Source: JBMTVN01 sp046047235 (GTDB lineage: Bacteria > Verrucomicrobiota > Verrucomicrobiia > Limisphaerales > JAHDYP01). Taken from it: a stretch of 64,000 bases of DNA. The DNA lies in contig JBJOII010000005.1 of NCBI GenBank assembly GCA_046047235.1, positions 9,549 to 73,548 of the forward strand, read 5' to 3'. The position numbers and the translations under genes were made by a program. Of this stretch, positions 1 to 8,739 are shown in pieces; positions within the stretch are counted from its first letter, which is position 1, and each line of letters starts with the position of its first letter. The notes under the pieces are model-generated. The model had not been told where the DNA came from and made no database searches. It saw only the letters and a list, made by a program, of their open reading frames with translations.

Positions 1-911
1 CGAACAACAGATTCGCCAGTCTGGCCGGCGAACTGAACCTGAGGATCAAGTAACAGCCGATGCGCCAGCACCTCCAATGCGATTTCCTGAACATGGTCAG
101 GAGTCACGTAGTCCATCCCATCAAACATGGCCAGAGCCTGACTGCATCTCATCAGGGTCAGGGATGCGCGGGGACTGGCACCCAGCCGAACCCCCGGAGC
201 CTTCCGCGTGGCAGAAGCCAAAGTCACCATGTAGTGCTTGATCTCTTCACTCACCCGAATGCGACAAACGGCATGCCTCCAGAGCAGGGCTTCATCGACG
301 GTGGTGCAGGCGGTGCGATTGGACAGCGGATGGTTCTCCTGCTGGGCCGTCAGGATCGCCACCTCCTGCTCAGGCGGCAGATAACCGAGACTAAGCCGCA
401 TGGCGAACCGGTCCATCTGGGCCTCAGGTAATGGATAGGTTCCACGGAACTCCACCGGGTTCTGGGTCGCGATGACAAAGAAAAGCTCGTGCAGCTCGCG
501 CCGCTGACCATCCACACTAACCTGTCCCTCCCCCATCGCTTCAAGGAGAGCCGACTGCGTGCGGGGAGATGCGCGGTTGATTTCGTCGGCCAGCAGGATG
601 TTCGTAAAGACCGGACCTTCATGGAATTCGAAGGCATTGGCCCGCTGATGAAAGATGGCCACACCAAGGATGTCTGCCGGAAGCAAGTCCGGGGTAAACT
701 GAATGCGCCGGAACTTGGCGTCAATGGACTGGGCAAGGGCCTTCGCCAGCGTGGTCTTCCCCGTTCCCGGATAATCCTCAAGCAAAACATGACCTCCACC
801 CGCCAGGGCGGCCAGCAACTTCCGCAGGACGGAACCCTGCCCCTGGATCACCTGCTCAATGCTGGATTTCAAACGAACATAGGTCTCCTTGGGAGAAAAG
901 ACTTCGGCCAT
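1..911 (-). CDS. MoxR-family AAA+ ATPase, 3' end outside the window
   Basis: AAA+ ATPase of the MoxR family, chaperone-like proteins that usually act with DUF58/VWA partners. Reading back from the ATG at 911, the protein starts MAEVFSPKETYVRLKSSIEQ. It carries a Walker A motif (PGTGKTTL, about residue 48), a LLADEINR Walker B and the ATQNP sensor-1 region. About 303 residues lie inside the window and the C-terminus runs off the left edge. It is divergent from ruvC, whose proposed start lies only 19 bases away. Its DUF58/VWA partners would lie to the left, outside the window. The family call is firm; the substrate is unknown. Confidence 0.9.
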   Translation of the reverse strand, partial: MAEVFSPKETYVRLKSSIEQVIQGQGSVLRKLLAALAGGGHVLLEDYPGTGKTTLAKALAQSIDAKFRRIQFTPDLLPADILGVAIFHQRANAFEFHEGPVFTNILLADEINRASPRTQSALLEAMGEGQVSVDGQRRELHELFFVIATQNPVEFRGTYPLPEAQMDRFAMRLSLGYLPPEQEVAILTAQQENHPLSNRTACTTVDEALLWRHAVCRIRVSEEIKHYMVTLASATRKAPGVRLGASPRASLTLMRCSQALAMFDGMDYVTPDHVQEIALEVLAHRLLLDPQVQFAGQTGESVV

Positions 912-930
912 TCGGGAGATGTAGCGCGGG

Positions 931-1605
931 TTGGCAAAGCGGACAAATCCAAAACGCTCGCCACGGACAACGGACTTTGCCAACGTTCTCCCCGTGGGGA
1001 TCACAGCCCGGCAGTTTGAAGAAATGCAGCAGCGAGCGAGGGGAAGCCGTCGCCCCGCCGCTCCGGTCGCTCAGGACTCCAGCCCGGCCAAGTCAAAGGG
1101 CTCTCCACAAATCATTCTGGGAATCGACCCCTCCCTGAGAGGGACAGGATACGGCGTCATCCGGACCGCCGGGCAGGACTGCGTGGCCCTGGACCACGGG
1201 ACCGTAGGCTGCCCCGCCTCATGGCCCCGCAGCCGGTGCCTGGTGCTGATCGCCTCCACGCTGCGTGACGTGATCCGCAAGCACCAACCCACGCTGGCCG
1301 TGGTGGAAGGACTGTTCTTTGCCCAGAACCTGAAGACCGCCCTGATCATGGGGGAAGCACGCGGCGTCAGCCTCTGCGCGGCCGCCGAGGGCGGCCTGGA
1401 TATCTGTGAAATCGCCCCGAGAAAAGTGAAGCAGGCCATCGTGGGCTATGGGGCGGCTCAAAAGCTGGCGGTGGCCAAGATGGTGCAACGGATGCTCAAC
1501 CTGGCAGAGCAACCCGCACCAGATGCAGCAGACGCCCTGGCCCTGGCCCTGGCCTATGCCCACGCGAACCGCAACCCCGTCCTGAACCCGCCGAAATGGC
1601 TCTGA
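931..1605 (+). CDS. ruvC: Crossover junction endodeoxyribonuclease RuvC
   Basis: RuvC resolves Holliday junctions after RuvAB branch migration. The catalytic acids are visible: Asp66 (GIDPSLRGTGYG), Glu126 (VVEGLFFAQN) and Asp198/Asp201 (DAADALAL), spaced as in E. coli RuvC (D7, E66, D138, D141). The frame therefore carries about 59 extra N-terminal residues. The first possible start is a TTG at 931; an ATG at 1024 would give 193 residues and is equally possible. Neither has a clear Shine-Dalgarno. ruvA follows after one tiny gene. ruvB is not in the window. Confidence 0.9.
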   Translation: MAKRTNPKRSPRTTDFANVLPVGITARQFEEMQQRARGSRRPAAPVAQDSSPAKSKGSPQIILGIDPSLRGTGYGVIRTAGQDCVALDHGTVGCPASWPRSRCLVLIASTLRDVIRKHQPTLAVVEGLFFAQNLKTALIMGEARGVSLCAAAEGGLDICEIAPRKVKQAIVGYGAAQKLAVAKMVQRMLNLAEQPAPDAADALALALAYAHANRNPVLNPPKWL

Positions 1606-1621
1606 CGAAATACCCGCCGGC

Positions 1622-1798
1622 ATGAACTTCGACTCATTCCAATTCTGGGCCGTCACTCTCTGGATGGTCGTAATGCTCCTGCTGGCAGTGAGGGCTGTAG
1701 TTGCACTGCTGCGGGACGGCCGGGATGATCAACCCGCCCAGGAGACAGCAACCCATTCCGATTCAAACCGGGATTCATCTGAAGGTCAGAATACATGA
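1622..1798 (+). CDS. Small single-pass membrane protein between ruvC and ruvA
   Basis: A 58-codon frame starts at ATG 1622 and reads MNFDSFQFWAVTLWMVVMLL. One hydrophobic helix spans about residues 8-30 (ending LLLAVRAVVALL). A short polar tail rich in Asp, Gln, Ser and Thr follows. It begins 16 bases after the ruvC stop, and its TGA overlaps the ruvA ATG as ATGA, which suggests translational coupling. I recognise no family. The hydrophobic-then-polar layout and the exact overlap argue that it is real; no upstream ribosome site is obvious. Confidence 0.6.
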   Translation: MNFDSFQFWAVTLWMVVMLLLAVRAVVALLRDGRDDQPAQETATHSDSNRDSSEGQNT

Positions 1799-2397
1799 TA
1801 GGATTTTTGCGCGGCATTCTGGAGGAAGCGTTACCCACCCAGATCACCCTGGATGTGCAGGGAGTAGGCTACGAAGTACTCATTCCATTGTCCTCATTCG
1901 ACCGCCTACCCGAGCCCGGCAAGGAGGTGAAAATCCTGACGCACCTGGCCGTGCGTGAAGATGCGCACGTCCTCTACGGCTTTATGAGCGCCGGCGAACG
2001 GGAACTGTTCCGCATGCTGATCAACACCGTCAGCGGCGTCGGCCCCCGGCTGGCCCTTAACGTTCTCAGTGGAATGAACCCAACTGCATTCCGCGGGGCA
2101 GTAGCCAACGGAGACGTGAAAGCGCTGTCGCAAATCTCCGGCGTGGGCAAAAAAACCGCCGAACGCATCGTCGTCGAGCTCCGGGATAAAGTCGGAGCAG
2201 TAGGCGCCTGGGAAGCCAGCAGCGAAGGCCGCGCCCTGTCCAAGGAAGACCAGAAACTCAATGATGCGGTTCTGGCCCTCATGGCGCTGGGGATGAAACA
2301 GCAGGATGCCTACGACAACGTGCGCACCGCCATGCAGCGGCTTGGGGCCGACGCCGCGACCGAGGACCTCGTACGGGCAGGGCTGAAACGCGGCTAA
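1795..2397 (+). CDS. ruvA: Holliday junction branch migration protein RuvA
   Basis: RuvA binds the four-way junction and recruits the RuvB motor. The N-terminal OB domain (MIGFLRGILEEALPTQITLD), the middle helix-hairpin-helix pair (VSGVGPRLALNVLSG and ISGVGKKTAERIVVELRDK) and the C-terminal domain III (LMALGMKQQDAYDNV) are all present. At 200 residues it has the normal family length. Its start overlaps the stop of the small membrane gene, and the next gene begins three bases after its stop, so it sits inside an operon. Confidence 0.95.
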   Translation: MIGFLRGILEEALPTQITLDVQGVGYEVLIPLSSFDRLPEPGKEVKILTHLAVREDAHVLYGFMSAGERELFRMLINTVSGVGPRLALNVLSGMNPTAFRGAVANGDVKALSQISGVGKKTAERIVVELRDKVGAVGAWEASSEGRALSKEDQKLNDAVLALMALGMKQQDAYDNVRTAMQRLGADAATEDLVRAGLKRG

Positions 2398-2400
2398 GGC

Positions 2401-3126
2401 ATGGAACCCCAGCCCCAAACTCAACCGACGAGCAAACAACGTCCGCCGCGGCGCAGTGGAGTCGTAGTGCCCAACCGGGCAACCTGGCACCAGCAACTGC
2501 TGGGCCGGTTGATCTATACGTTTATCCGACTCCTCTCCATGACCCTGCGATGGAAGCAGGAAGGCATGCCGGAAGCGCTGGAAGAAGTCGAAAGGGCCCC
2601 CGCGATCTTCGTCATCTGGCACAACCGGTTGTCGATGTGCCTGGAAGTCTTCCAGCGCTATATCCGTGATCATCACATCGAAACCCGCCGGCTTGCTGCG
2701 GTGGTGAGCGCGAGCCGCGACGGAGCCATGTTGGCTGAGGTGCTGAAACTCTACCGGGTCGAGCCAGTGCGCGGAAGCACCAGCCGACGCGGACCACAGG
2801 CCTTGCGCGAGCTGGTGAGCAGCAGCCGAAAAGGGTTCGACCTCGCCATCACTCCCGATGGCCCGCGGGGACCCTGCTATGTGATGCAGGAGGGCCCCAT
2901 CGCGCTGGCCCAACTCACGGGCATGGCGGTCATCCCGGTATCCATTCATTTCAGCTGGAAGATCTCGCTGCGAAGCTGGGACCGGTTCCAAATCCCTCTG
3001 CCTGGCAGCAAATGCCAGGTAAGGGTCGGCAAACCCATCCATGTACCCCGCAAAGCGACACCGGAGGAACGCGAGGCATTGCGGCTGGAAGCTGAAGCCG
3101 AACTCCGACGACTTACCGAGGATTGA
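2401..3126 (+). CDS. DUF374-type lysophospholipid acyltransferase family protein
   Basis: Predicted membrane-associated acyltransferase of the DUF374 family, related to the lysophospholipid/lipid A acyltransferase fold. Visible blocks are FVIWHNRLSM (the usual H-N catalytic area), VVSASRDGAML, VEPVRGSTSRRG and LAITPDGPRGPCYV, all standard for the family. A hydrophobic stretch near the N-terminus (LLGRLIYTFIRLLSM) may anchor it. The ATG at 2401 follows the ruvA stop by three bases, so it is probably cotranscribed with ruvA. The acceptor lipid cannot be told from sequence. Confidence 0.85.
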   Translation: MEPQPQTQPTSKQRPPRRSGVVVPNRATWHQQLLGRLIYTFIRLLSMTLRWKQEGMPEALEEVERAPAIFVIWHNRLSMCLEVFQRYIRDHHIETRRLAAVVSASRDGAMLAEVLKLYRVEPVRGSTSRRGPQALRELVSSSRKGFDLAITPDGPRGPCYVMQEGPIALAQLTGMAVIPVSIHFSWKISLRSWDRFQIPLPGSKCQVRVGKPIHVPRKATPEEREALRLEAEAELRRLTED

Positions 3127-3179
3127 CCTCCATCGCAAGGATCCAGCCTACAGCTCGCCCCACTCTCGCACCAAAACCC

Positions 3180-3737
3180 TCACCGGGGCTGGCTGCGGTA
3201 GTGCTCCAGGCGTTCCAACACGGACCCCACATAATGACGCGTGGAAGGAAACTCAATGTGCTCAAGGAAAGTGGCTGAGTTGGTGTCTGCCCCCGGGAAT
3301 TTGATCCATTTCCGCACATTGGACCGACCCGCATTGTAATCGGCCAGTGTGTAGGCCAGTGGATTGTCGGCAGACTGATAGCGTTGCGAAAGCCTCGAAA
3401 GATACCAGGTCCCGGCCATGATGTTCGTGGTGGGATCAATCAGGTGTTCCGCCTCAAAACCAACGATCCCCTGAGAGGACGACCAATCGATAGCAGCCAT
3501 TTCCTGAATCTGCATCAACCCGCGCTCCCCTGCCCCGCCTCGAGCGCCCGCGTTAAACCGGCTTTCACGCCAAATCACCGCCTTGATCAGCGCTGGTTCA
3601 ACCCCGTAACGCTGCGAAGCCTGCCGGATAATGGCGTCAAACCGCTGTTCACGGTAACTCTGAACACTGGTCGTCCACCAGACCGCGACAAGCGCGAGGC
3701 CCAGCAAAGCAACGGTCCAGGGTAGCAGTTTACGCAT
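3180..3737 (-). CDS. Membrane-anchored lytic transglycosylase (SLT domain)
   Basis: Peptidoglycan-cleaving lytic transglycosylase. From the ATG at 3737 the protein begins MRKLLPWTVALLGLALVAVW, a signal or anchor segment. The SLT fold follows: GVEPALIKAVIWRESRFN with the catalytic Glu, GERGLMQI, and LADYNAGRSNVRKW. The open frame reaches 3842, but that would overlap the priA start and put 35 non-hydrophobic residues before the anchor, so 3737 is preferred. The protein is short (185 residues), essentially the catalytic domain. It is divergent from priA. Confidence 0.88.
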   Translation of the reverse strand: MRKLLPWTVALLGLALVAVWWTTSVQSYREQRFDAIIRQASQRYGVEPALIKAVIWRESRFNAGARGGAGERGLMQIQEMAAIDWSSSQGIVGFEAEHLIDPTTNIMAGTWYLSRLSQRYQSADNPLAYTLADYNAGRSNVRKWIKFPGADTNSATFLEHIEFPSTRHYVGSVLERLEHYRSQPR

Positions 3738-3840
3738 CGGGCGACTTGTGTAGCGACTGCACCCAGCCGGCTCAATCCCCAAGTACATTTCTTGCCCATC
3801 CGGCCCGGGTTGTGGACCATACCATGCTTGCGAAAGCGCC

Positions 3841-6063
3841 ATGGTAATCGCCCGTGTCAGTCTGGATTTGGCTCTGCGCCGCGAATTTGACTACCTCGTT
3901 CCCCCCGAGATGGAGGGCATGGTGGAAGTGGGTTCGCGGGTGAAGATCCCCTTCGGCGCACGAGAAATCATGGGCTGCGTCACCGCCCTGCTCGACCACT
4001 CAGAGCACAAAAAACTCCGCGCGATCATCAAGGTCGTCGGTTCCCAGGCACTCGTGACCAAAAAGGTCCTGGAACTGGCCCGCTGGATGGCAGGCTATTA
4101 CTGCTGCCCGCTGGAGACTGCACTGAAAAGTGTCCTGCCCGACGCAGTCCGGCGTGAGGACGAAGGCTGGAAGAAGCAGCTGACCGTCCACGCACTTCCA
4201 GTCGCAGGAGAACTGCCAAAGCTCACAGAAAGGCAGCAGGAAATCTGGAACATCATCGAAGAGTGGCGCGAGATGCCCCTGACCGAGCTCGTGGCACTGG
4301 CCCAGACGACGTCAGCAACGGTGCGAAAGCTGGAGGACAAGGGCCTCGTCCACATCGGACCCCGCATCTCCGAACGCGACCCGTATGCAAGGGAAACGAT
4401 TCTCCCCACTCAACCCCTGCCGTTGAACGACGAACAGGAAGTGGCCTTGCGTGAAATCACCGGCGCCCTCGATGACGCCAAAGAACGCTCCACCCCCACC
4501 TACTTGCTGCATGGGGTCACAGGCAGCGGAAAAACCGAGGTCTACCTGCAGGCTATCGCGCACACGCTGCGCCAAGGCAAGGGCGCCATCGTGCTCGTCC
4601 CCGAAATCTCGCTGACCCCACAGACCGTGGAGCGATTTAAGGCCCGGTTCTGCAGCGGCGAACTCCAGACCCTGGTCGCAGTCCTGCACAGCCACTTGTC
4701 CGCCGGCGAACGCCATGATGAATGGCACAAAATCCGGCAGGGCCGGGCTCGAATCGTGATCGGTGCACGATCCGCCGTCTTCGCCCCCGTGGAACCCCTG
4801 GGGCTGATCATCGTGGACGAAGAACACGAACACTCCTACAAGCAGGAGGAATCCCCGCGCTATCACGGCCGCGACCTCGCCGTGGTCCGCGGGCACCGCG
4901 AAGGGGCAGTCGTTGTCCTCGGCTCGGCCACACCTTCGATGGAGACGTTCTACAACGCACAACGCGGAAAATATCGCATTCTGAACCTCTCGAAGCGGGC
5001 GGATGATAAACAGATGCCCGTAGTGCGCGTGGTGGACATGAGGCAGGAATCGCGCAGGGACAAAGGCACCCCTCTCTTCTCGCTGCGTTTGCGTGAGGCC
5101 ATCCTGCAGCGTCTGGAACGGTCCGAGCAGACCATGCTGTTCCTGAATCGCCGCGGTTACGCAACCTCCATGCAGTGCCCCAAATGCGGCCACGTGGCCA
5201 ACTGCCCGAACTGCTCTGTTTCCCTGACCTACCACCGTGCCGCCCAGCGTCTGCTGTGCCACATCTGCGGCCATAACCTCACCGCCCCCAGAGAATGCCC
5301 CGACTGCCGGGATCCCGGGATCCGCTACGCCGGGCTCGGCACAGAACGCGTCGAGGAAACGCTGTCGAAAATATTCCCTCAAGCCCGGGTCAGCCGCATG
5401 GACTCCGACACCCTGAAACGGAAGGAGGATTACCGCCGGATCCTCGGTGATTTCCGCACGGGCAAGATCGATATCCTGATCGGCACCCAGATGATCGCCA
5501 AGGGCCTGCACTTTCCCAACGTTACGCTGGTAGGGATCGTCTACGCCGACCAGGGGCTGAACCAGCCTGACTTTCGGGCGGGAGAACGGACCTTCCAGCT
5601 CCTGACGCAGGTGGCCGGACGGGCCGGACGCGGCGAGGTCGAGGGCGAGGTCGTGGTGCAGGCATTCTCTCCCTTCCATCCTGCAATCCAATACGCACGC
5701 CAACACGATTACCTCGGCTATTACGAACAGGAGATCGAGTTCCGCGAACAGCTCGGATACCCGCCCCTGAACCGGGTCGCACTCATCACGCTGAAAAGCC
5801 GGAACGAGGAAAAGCTCCAGTTCACCGCTGACCATCTGCGCGGCGAACTGGAACAGGCCTGCGCCAGCCTGCAGCGAGTGATCATCGCCGGGCCCGCACC
5901 CGCACCCCTCATGCGCGCCGAGACGTTCTACCGCTACCAGATCATGCTGCGCGCCCCGCAAATGCAGGCGCTCAGCCGAAAGCTCGGCGGGCTGCTGGAA
6001 AAATGGGCTCCCCCGGATGAGGTCACGGTAACTCTGGACATCGATCCCGTAAACCTGATGTAG
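3841..6063 (+). CDS. priA: Primosomal replication restart helicase PriA
   Basis: PriA recognises stalled forks and reloads the replicative helicase. The N-terminal 3'-binding domain starts VIARVSLDLALRREFDYLVP. Walker A is GVTGSGKT (about residues 225-232) and the DEEH box lies near residue 326. The zinc-binding insertion is complete, with CPKCGHVANCPNC followed by LCHICGH and CPDC. The helicase C-terminal half contains IGTQMIAKGLHFPNV and QVAGRAGRG. At 740 residues it has the expected length. ATG 3841 is the natural start. Confidence 0.97.
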   Translation: MVIARVSLDLALRREFDYLVPPEMEGMVEVGSRVKIPFGAREIMGCVTALLDHSEHKKLRAIIKVVGSQALVTKKVLELARWMAGYYCCPLETALKSVLPDAVRREDEGWKKQLTVHALPVAGELPKLTERQQEIWNIIEEWREMPLTELVALAQTTSATVRKLEDKGLVHIGPRISERDPYARETILPTQPLPLNDEQEVALREITGALDDAKERSTPTYLLHGVTGSGKTEVYLQAIAHTLRQGKGAIVLVPEISLTPQTVERFKARFCSGELQTLVAVLHSHLSAGERHDEWHKIRQGRARIVIGARSAVFAPVEPLGLIIVDEEHEHSYKQEESPRYHGRDLAVVRGHREGAVVVLGSATPSMETFYNAQRGKYRILNLSKRADDKQMPVVRVVDMRQESRRDKGTPLFSLRLREAILQRLERSEQTMLFLNRRGYATSMQCPKCGHVANCPNCSVSLTYHRAAQRLLCHICGHNLTAPRECPDCRDPGIRYAGLGTERVEETLSKIFPQARVSRMDSDTLKRKEDYRRILGDFRTGKIDILIGTQMIAKGLHFPNVTLVGIVYADQGLNQPDFRAGERTFQLLTQVAGRAGRGEVEGEVVVQAFSPFHPAIQYARQHDYLGYYEQEIEFREQLGYPPLNRVALITLKSRNEEKLQFTADHLRGELEQACASLQRVIIAGPAPAPLMRAETFYRYQIMLRAPQMQALSRKLGGLLEKWAPPDEVTVTLDIDPVNLM

Positions 6064-6097
6064 CGCTGCGCGGTCAACCCTGCTTCAATGCGCGGCC

Positions 6098-8653
6098 ATG
6101 ATGCCGTGCTTCAACGATCCCCTCCATTATCCCGGGCTCATTGCACCCGGAATCAGGGCCAGCTTCCTGGCTTCGCTGGTCGCCCTCGCCACGCTGGTCT
6201 CTGCGAGCTTCAACGCGCATGCAGCGGTCCGGAAATATGCACCTGAAAAGTCCTTCGACGTGAAGCATCTCCGCCTGGAGGTCACGCCTGACTTCGTCGA
6301 CCGCACCCTCAACGGCACCGCCATGCTCCGCTTTACCCCGGTGATGCAGCCACTGCGCGTGGTACAGCTGGATGCCGTCGACCTACGGGTGCACAGCCTG
6401 GAATCAGATTTCGGCCTGCAAAATTGGGAGGTAACACCACGCCAAATCCGAATCACGTTCACTGAACCCGTGCCGCTGGACCGGGAAGTTGAGGTGACCA
6501 TCCAGTATGACTGCCAACCAGAGGAGGGGCTCTTCTTTCGGACACCCGAAATGGGGTATCTCGACGGGGAAGCCCATTTGTTTACCCAAGGCGAAACGAC
6601 CAGCCACCGGCATTGGTTCCCCTGCTTCGATGAACCCAACGACCGCTTCACTACGGAAATGATCTGTCATGTCCCCCCGGGAATGCTCGCACTGTCCAAT
6701 GGCCGGTTATTGGAACAGGTAGAAGAGGCTGACTCAGGATTAACAAAGTTCCACTGGCTACAGGACAAAACCCATGTGAATTACCTGGTGGCCCTGGTGG
6801 TCGGCCCGTTCCAGAAAGTGGAAGGTCGCCACCGCGACATACCGCTGGGCTTTTATGTCCTGCCTTCAGAAGTGGACCAGGCCGCCAACTCCTTTGAAGG
6901 CACGGCTGACATGATGGCCTTCTTTGAACAGGAGATCGGCGTTCCCTACCCGTGGGATCGTTACGATCAGGTTTGCGTCAACGACTTCGTGGCAGGGGGC
7001 ATGGAAAACACCAGCCTGACCATCCTCACCGACGGCACGCTCTTCTCACAGGAAACCGGGAATATCCGCAACAGCCTCGGCCTCGTGGCCCATGAGCTGG
7101 CCCACCAATGGTTCGGCGACCTCGTAACATGCAAGGACTGGAGCCACATCTGGCTCAACGAGAGCTTCGCGACCTATTACGACACGCTCTACAACGGCCA
7201 CCGCAATGGTGTGGAGGAAATGCGTTACGAACTGCTCGAGCGCCGACGGAGCCTGCTCGGCCAGGCTGGCGACACACGCCCCATCATGCGTCGCGATTAC
7301 GGGGCAGCCATGGAGATGTTCAACCACCTGACCTATCCCAAGGGAAGCTGGGTTCTGCACATGTTGCGCTCCCAGCTCGGCGCAGACCTCTACCGCGAAT
7401 GTATCCGCACCTACGTGCAGCGCCACCAGTTCGGCAACGTAGTCACCGAGGACCTGAACCGTGTCCTCGAAGAAGTCAGCGGCCGTTCCTGGGACCAGTT
7501 CCTCGACCAATGGATCTATCACGGCGGCTATCCGGATCTGGAGGTCCGCTACAACTGGGACGAAGTGGCCGGAACCGCTCAGGTCACCATCAAACAAAGA
7601 CAGGAATCCAACGATCAGGTGCTGCTGTTCAGCCTTCCGCTCAACGTGCGCTTCAAAGGAGAGAACTTTAGCGTCGACCAGCCATTGCGACTGGATGAAC
7701 GGGAAACCACGTTCACCATAGCACTACCCGGCAAACCCGAATTGGTGCTCATCGACCCGGATGTGGAACTGCTGGCCAAAATCACCCTCGATCGCCCTCA
7801 GGCCATGGTCGAGGTCATGTTGCGGCCAGGAGAACCACTGTCTGCAAGGTTGGAAGCTGCCGAGCTACTCGGCAAACGGAAGGACAACCTCGCGATCGAG
7901 CTGCTCGGAAAAGCCCTGCGAGAAGACCCCCACTACGGAGTCCGAATCCAGGCCTCGAAGTCACTGCGCATCATCCATAACCAGCGAGCCCTGCAAGCTC
8001 TGCTAACCGGCACAGAACAACCGGATCCACGGACACGACTCCAGGTAGTGCGCGATATCGGCGATTTCTATCGGGATGAGGCCTTGTCAGCCCTGCTCAG
8101 TGTGGCAGCCACCGAGACTAACCCCGCAATCGTCGCCGCCTCACTGGACGGACTGGCGGGACATCGCGGCGATAGTGTTCTTTCCACAATCCGGCAGCAG
8201 CTCCATCACCAGAGCTATGAGGACGAAATCTGTCGGGCCGCGCTGTCAGCCTCCCGCAAGCATCGGGATCCGGCCGTCCTCGAATCGATCCTCGAGGTGC
8301 TCAACGGCGACCGCCTGGATACCAACACCCGGGCCGCCGCACTCGACACTCTCGCTGTGCTGGCTGCGGAAGCCGACCGGAAAGAAGATGTCTTCAATCT
8401 GCTCCTGAACCATGTGGAAGACCCGAGTGAGCGAATCCAACGCGCCGCCCTCCGAGCTCTGGGCACACTTGGTAACGAAAAGGCCCTGCCGGTGCTCGAA
8501 CGCTACACCACCAGCAAGGCCAAAGACACCGCGCAGGCCGCCATCAAGGCAATCCGGGACCGCCGCCCTGTATCCCCCGACCTGCAACAACTGCGCGAGG
8601 AGGTTCAGAACCTCCGTCGCGAACAGCAGGAACTCCGGGATAAGATCAAATAA
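6098..8653 (+). CDS. M1-family zinc aminopeptidase with C-terminal HEAT repeats
   Basis: Secreted or periplasmic metallo-aminopeptidase. An N-terminal hydrophobic segment (about residues 22-44, ending SFNAHA) looks like a signal peptide. The M1 exopeptidase motif GGMENTS and the zinc site HELAHQW (residues 332-338) with the third ligand Glu355 (NESFATYY) are intact. From about residue 565 to 825 the sequence turns into repeated helical pairs of the HEAT/armadillo type. It ends in a short coiled coil (LREEVQNLRREQQELRDK). The HEAT tail probably binds substrate or a partner. Confidence 0.92.
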   Translation: MMPCFNDPLHYPGLIAPGIRASFLASLVALATLVSASFNAHAAVRKYAPEKSFDVKHLRLEVTPDFVDRTLNGTAMLRFTPVMQPLRVVQLDAVDLRVHSLESDFGLQNWEVTPRQIRITFTEPVPLDREVEVTIQYDCQPEEGLFFRTPEMGYLDGEAHLFTQGETTSHRHWFPCFDEPNDRFTTEMICHVPPGMLALSNGRLLEQVEEADSGLTKFHWLQDKTHVNYLVALVVGPFQKVEGRHRDIPLGFYVLPSEVDQAANSFEGTADMMAFFEQEIGVPYPWDRYDQVCVNDFVAGGMENTSLTILTDGTLFSQETGNIRNSLGLVAHELAHQWFGDLVTCKDWSHIWLNESFATYYDTLYNGHRNGVEEMRYELLERRRSLLGQAGDTRPIMRRDYGAAMEMFNHLTYPKGSWVLHMLRSQLGADLYRECIRTYVQRHQFGNVVTEDLNRVLEEVSGRSWDQFLDQWIYHGGYPDLEVRYNWDEVAGTAQVTIKQRQESNDQVLLFSLPLNVRFKGENFSVDQPLRLDERETTFTIALPGKPELVLIDPDVELLAKITLDRPQAMVEVMLRPGEPLSARLEAAELLGKRKDNLAIELLGKALREDPHYGVRIQASKSLRIIHNQRALQALLTGTEQPDPRTRLQVVRDIGDFYRDEALSALLSVAATETNPAIVAASLDGLAGHRGDSVLSTIRQQLHHQSYEDEICRAALSASRKHRDPAVLESILEVLNGDRLDTNTRAAALDTLAVLAAEADRKEDVFNLLLNHVEDPSERIQRAALRALGTLGNEKALPVLERYTTSKAKDTAQAAIKAIRDRRPVSPDLQQLREEVQNLRREQQELRDKIK

Positions 8654-8739
8654 GAGACACCCCCAGCTGCCTGCTGGGCGGGGCGTGAGGCAGAAACGGA
8701 ATCCGAATTCGGATCAGCCCTGCCATATCCCAACCCAGC

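Noticed and set aside
4312..5961. 549-codon minus-strand frame inside priA
   Set aside because: GC-rich shadow of a clear priA gene; composition is not protein-like.
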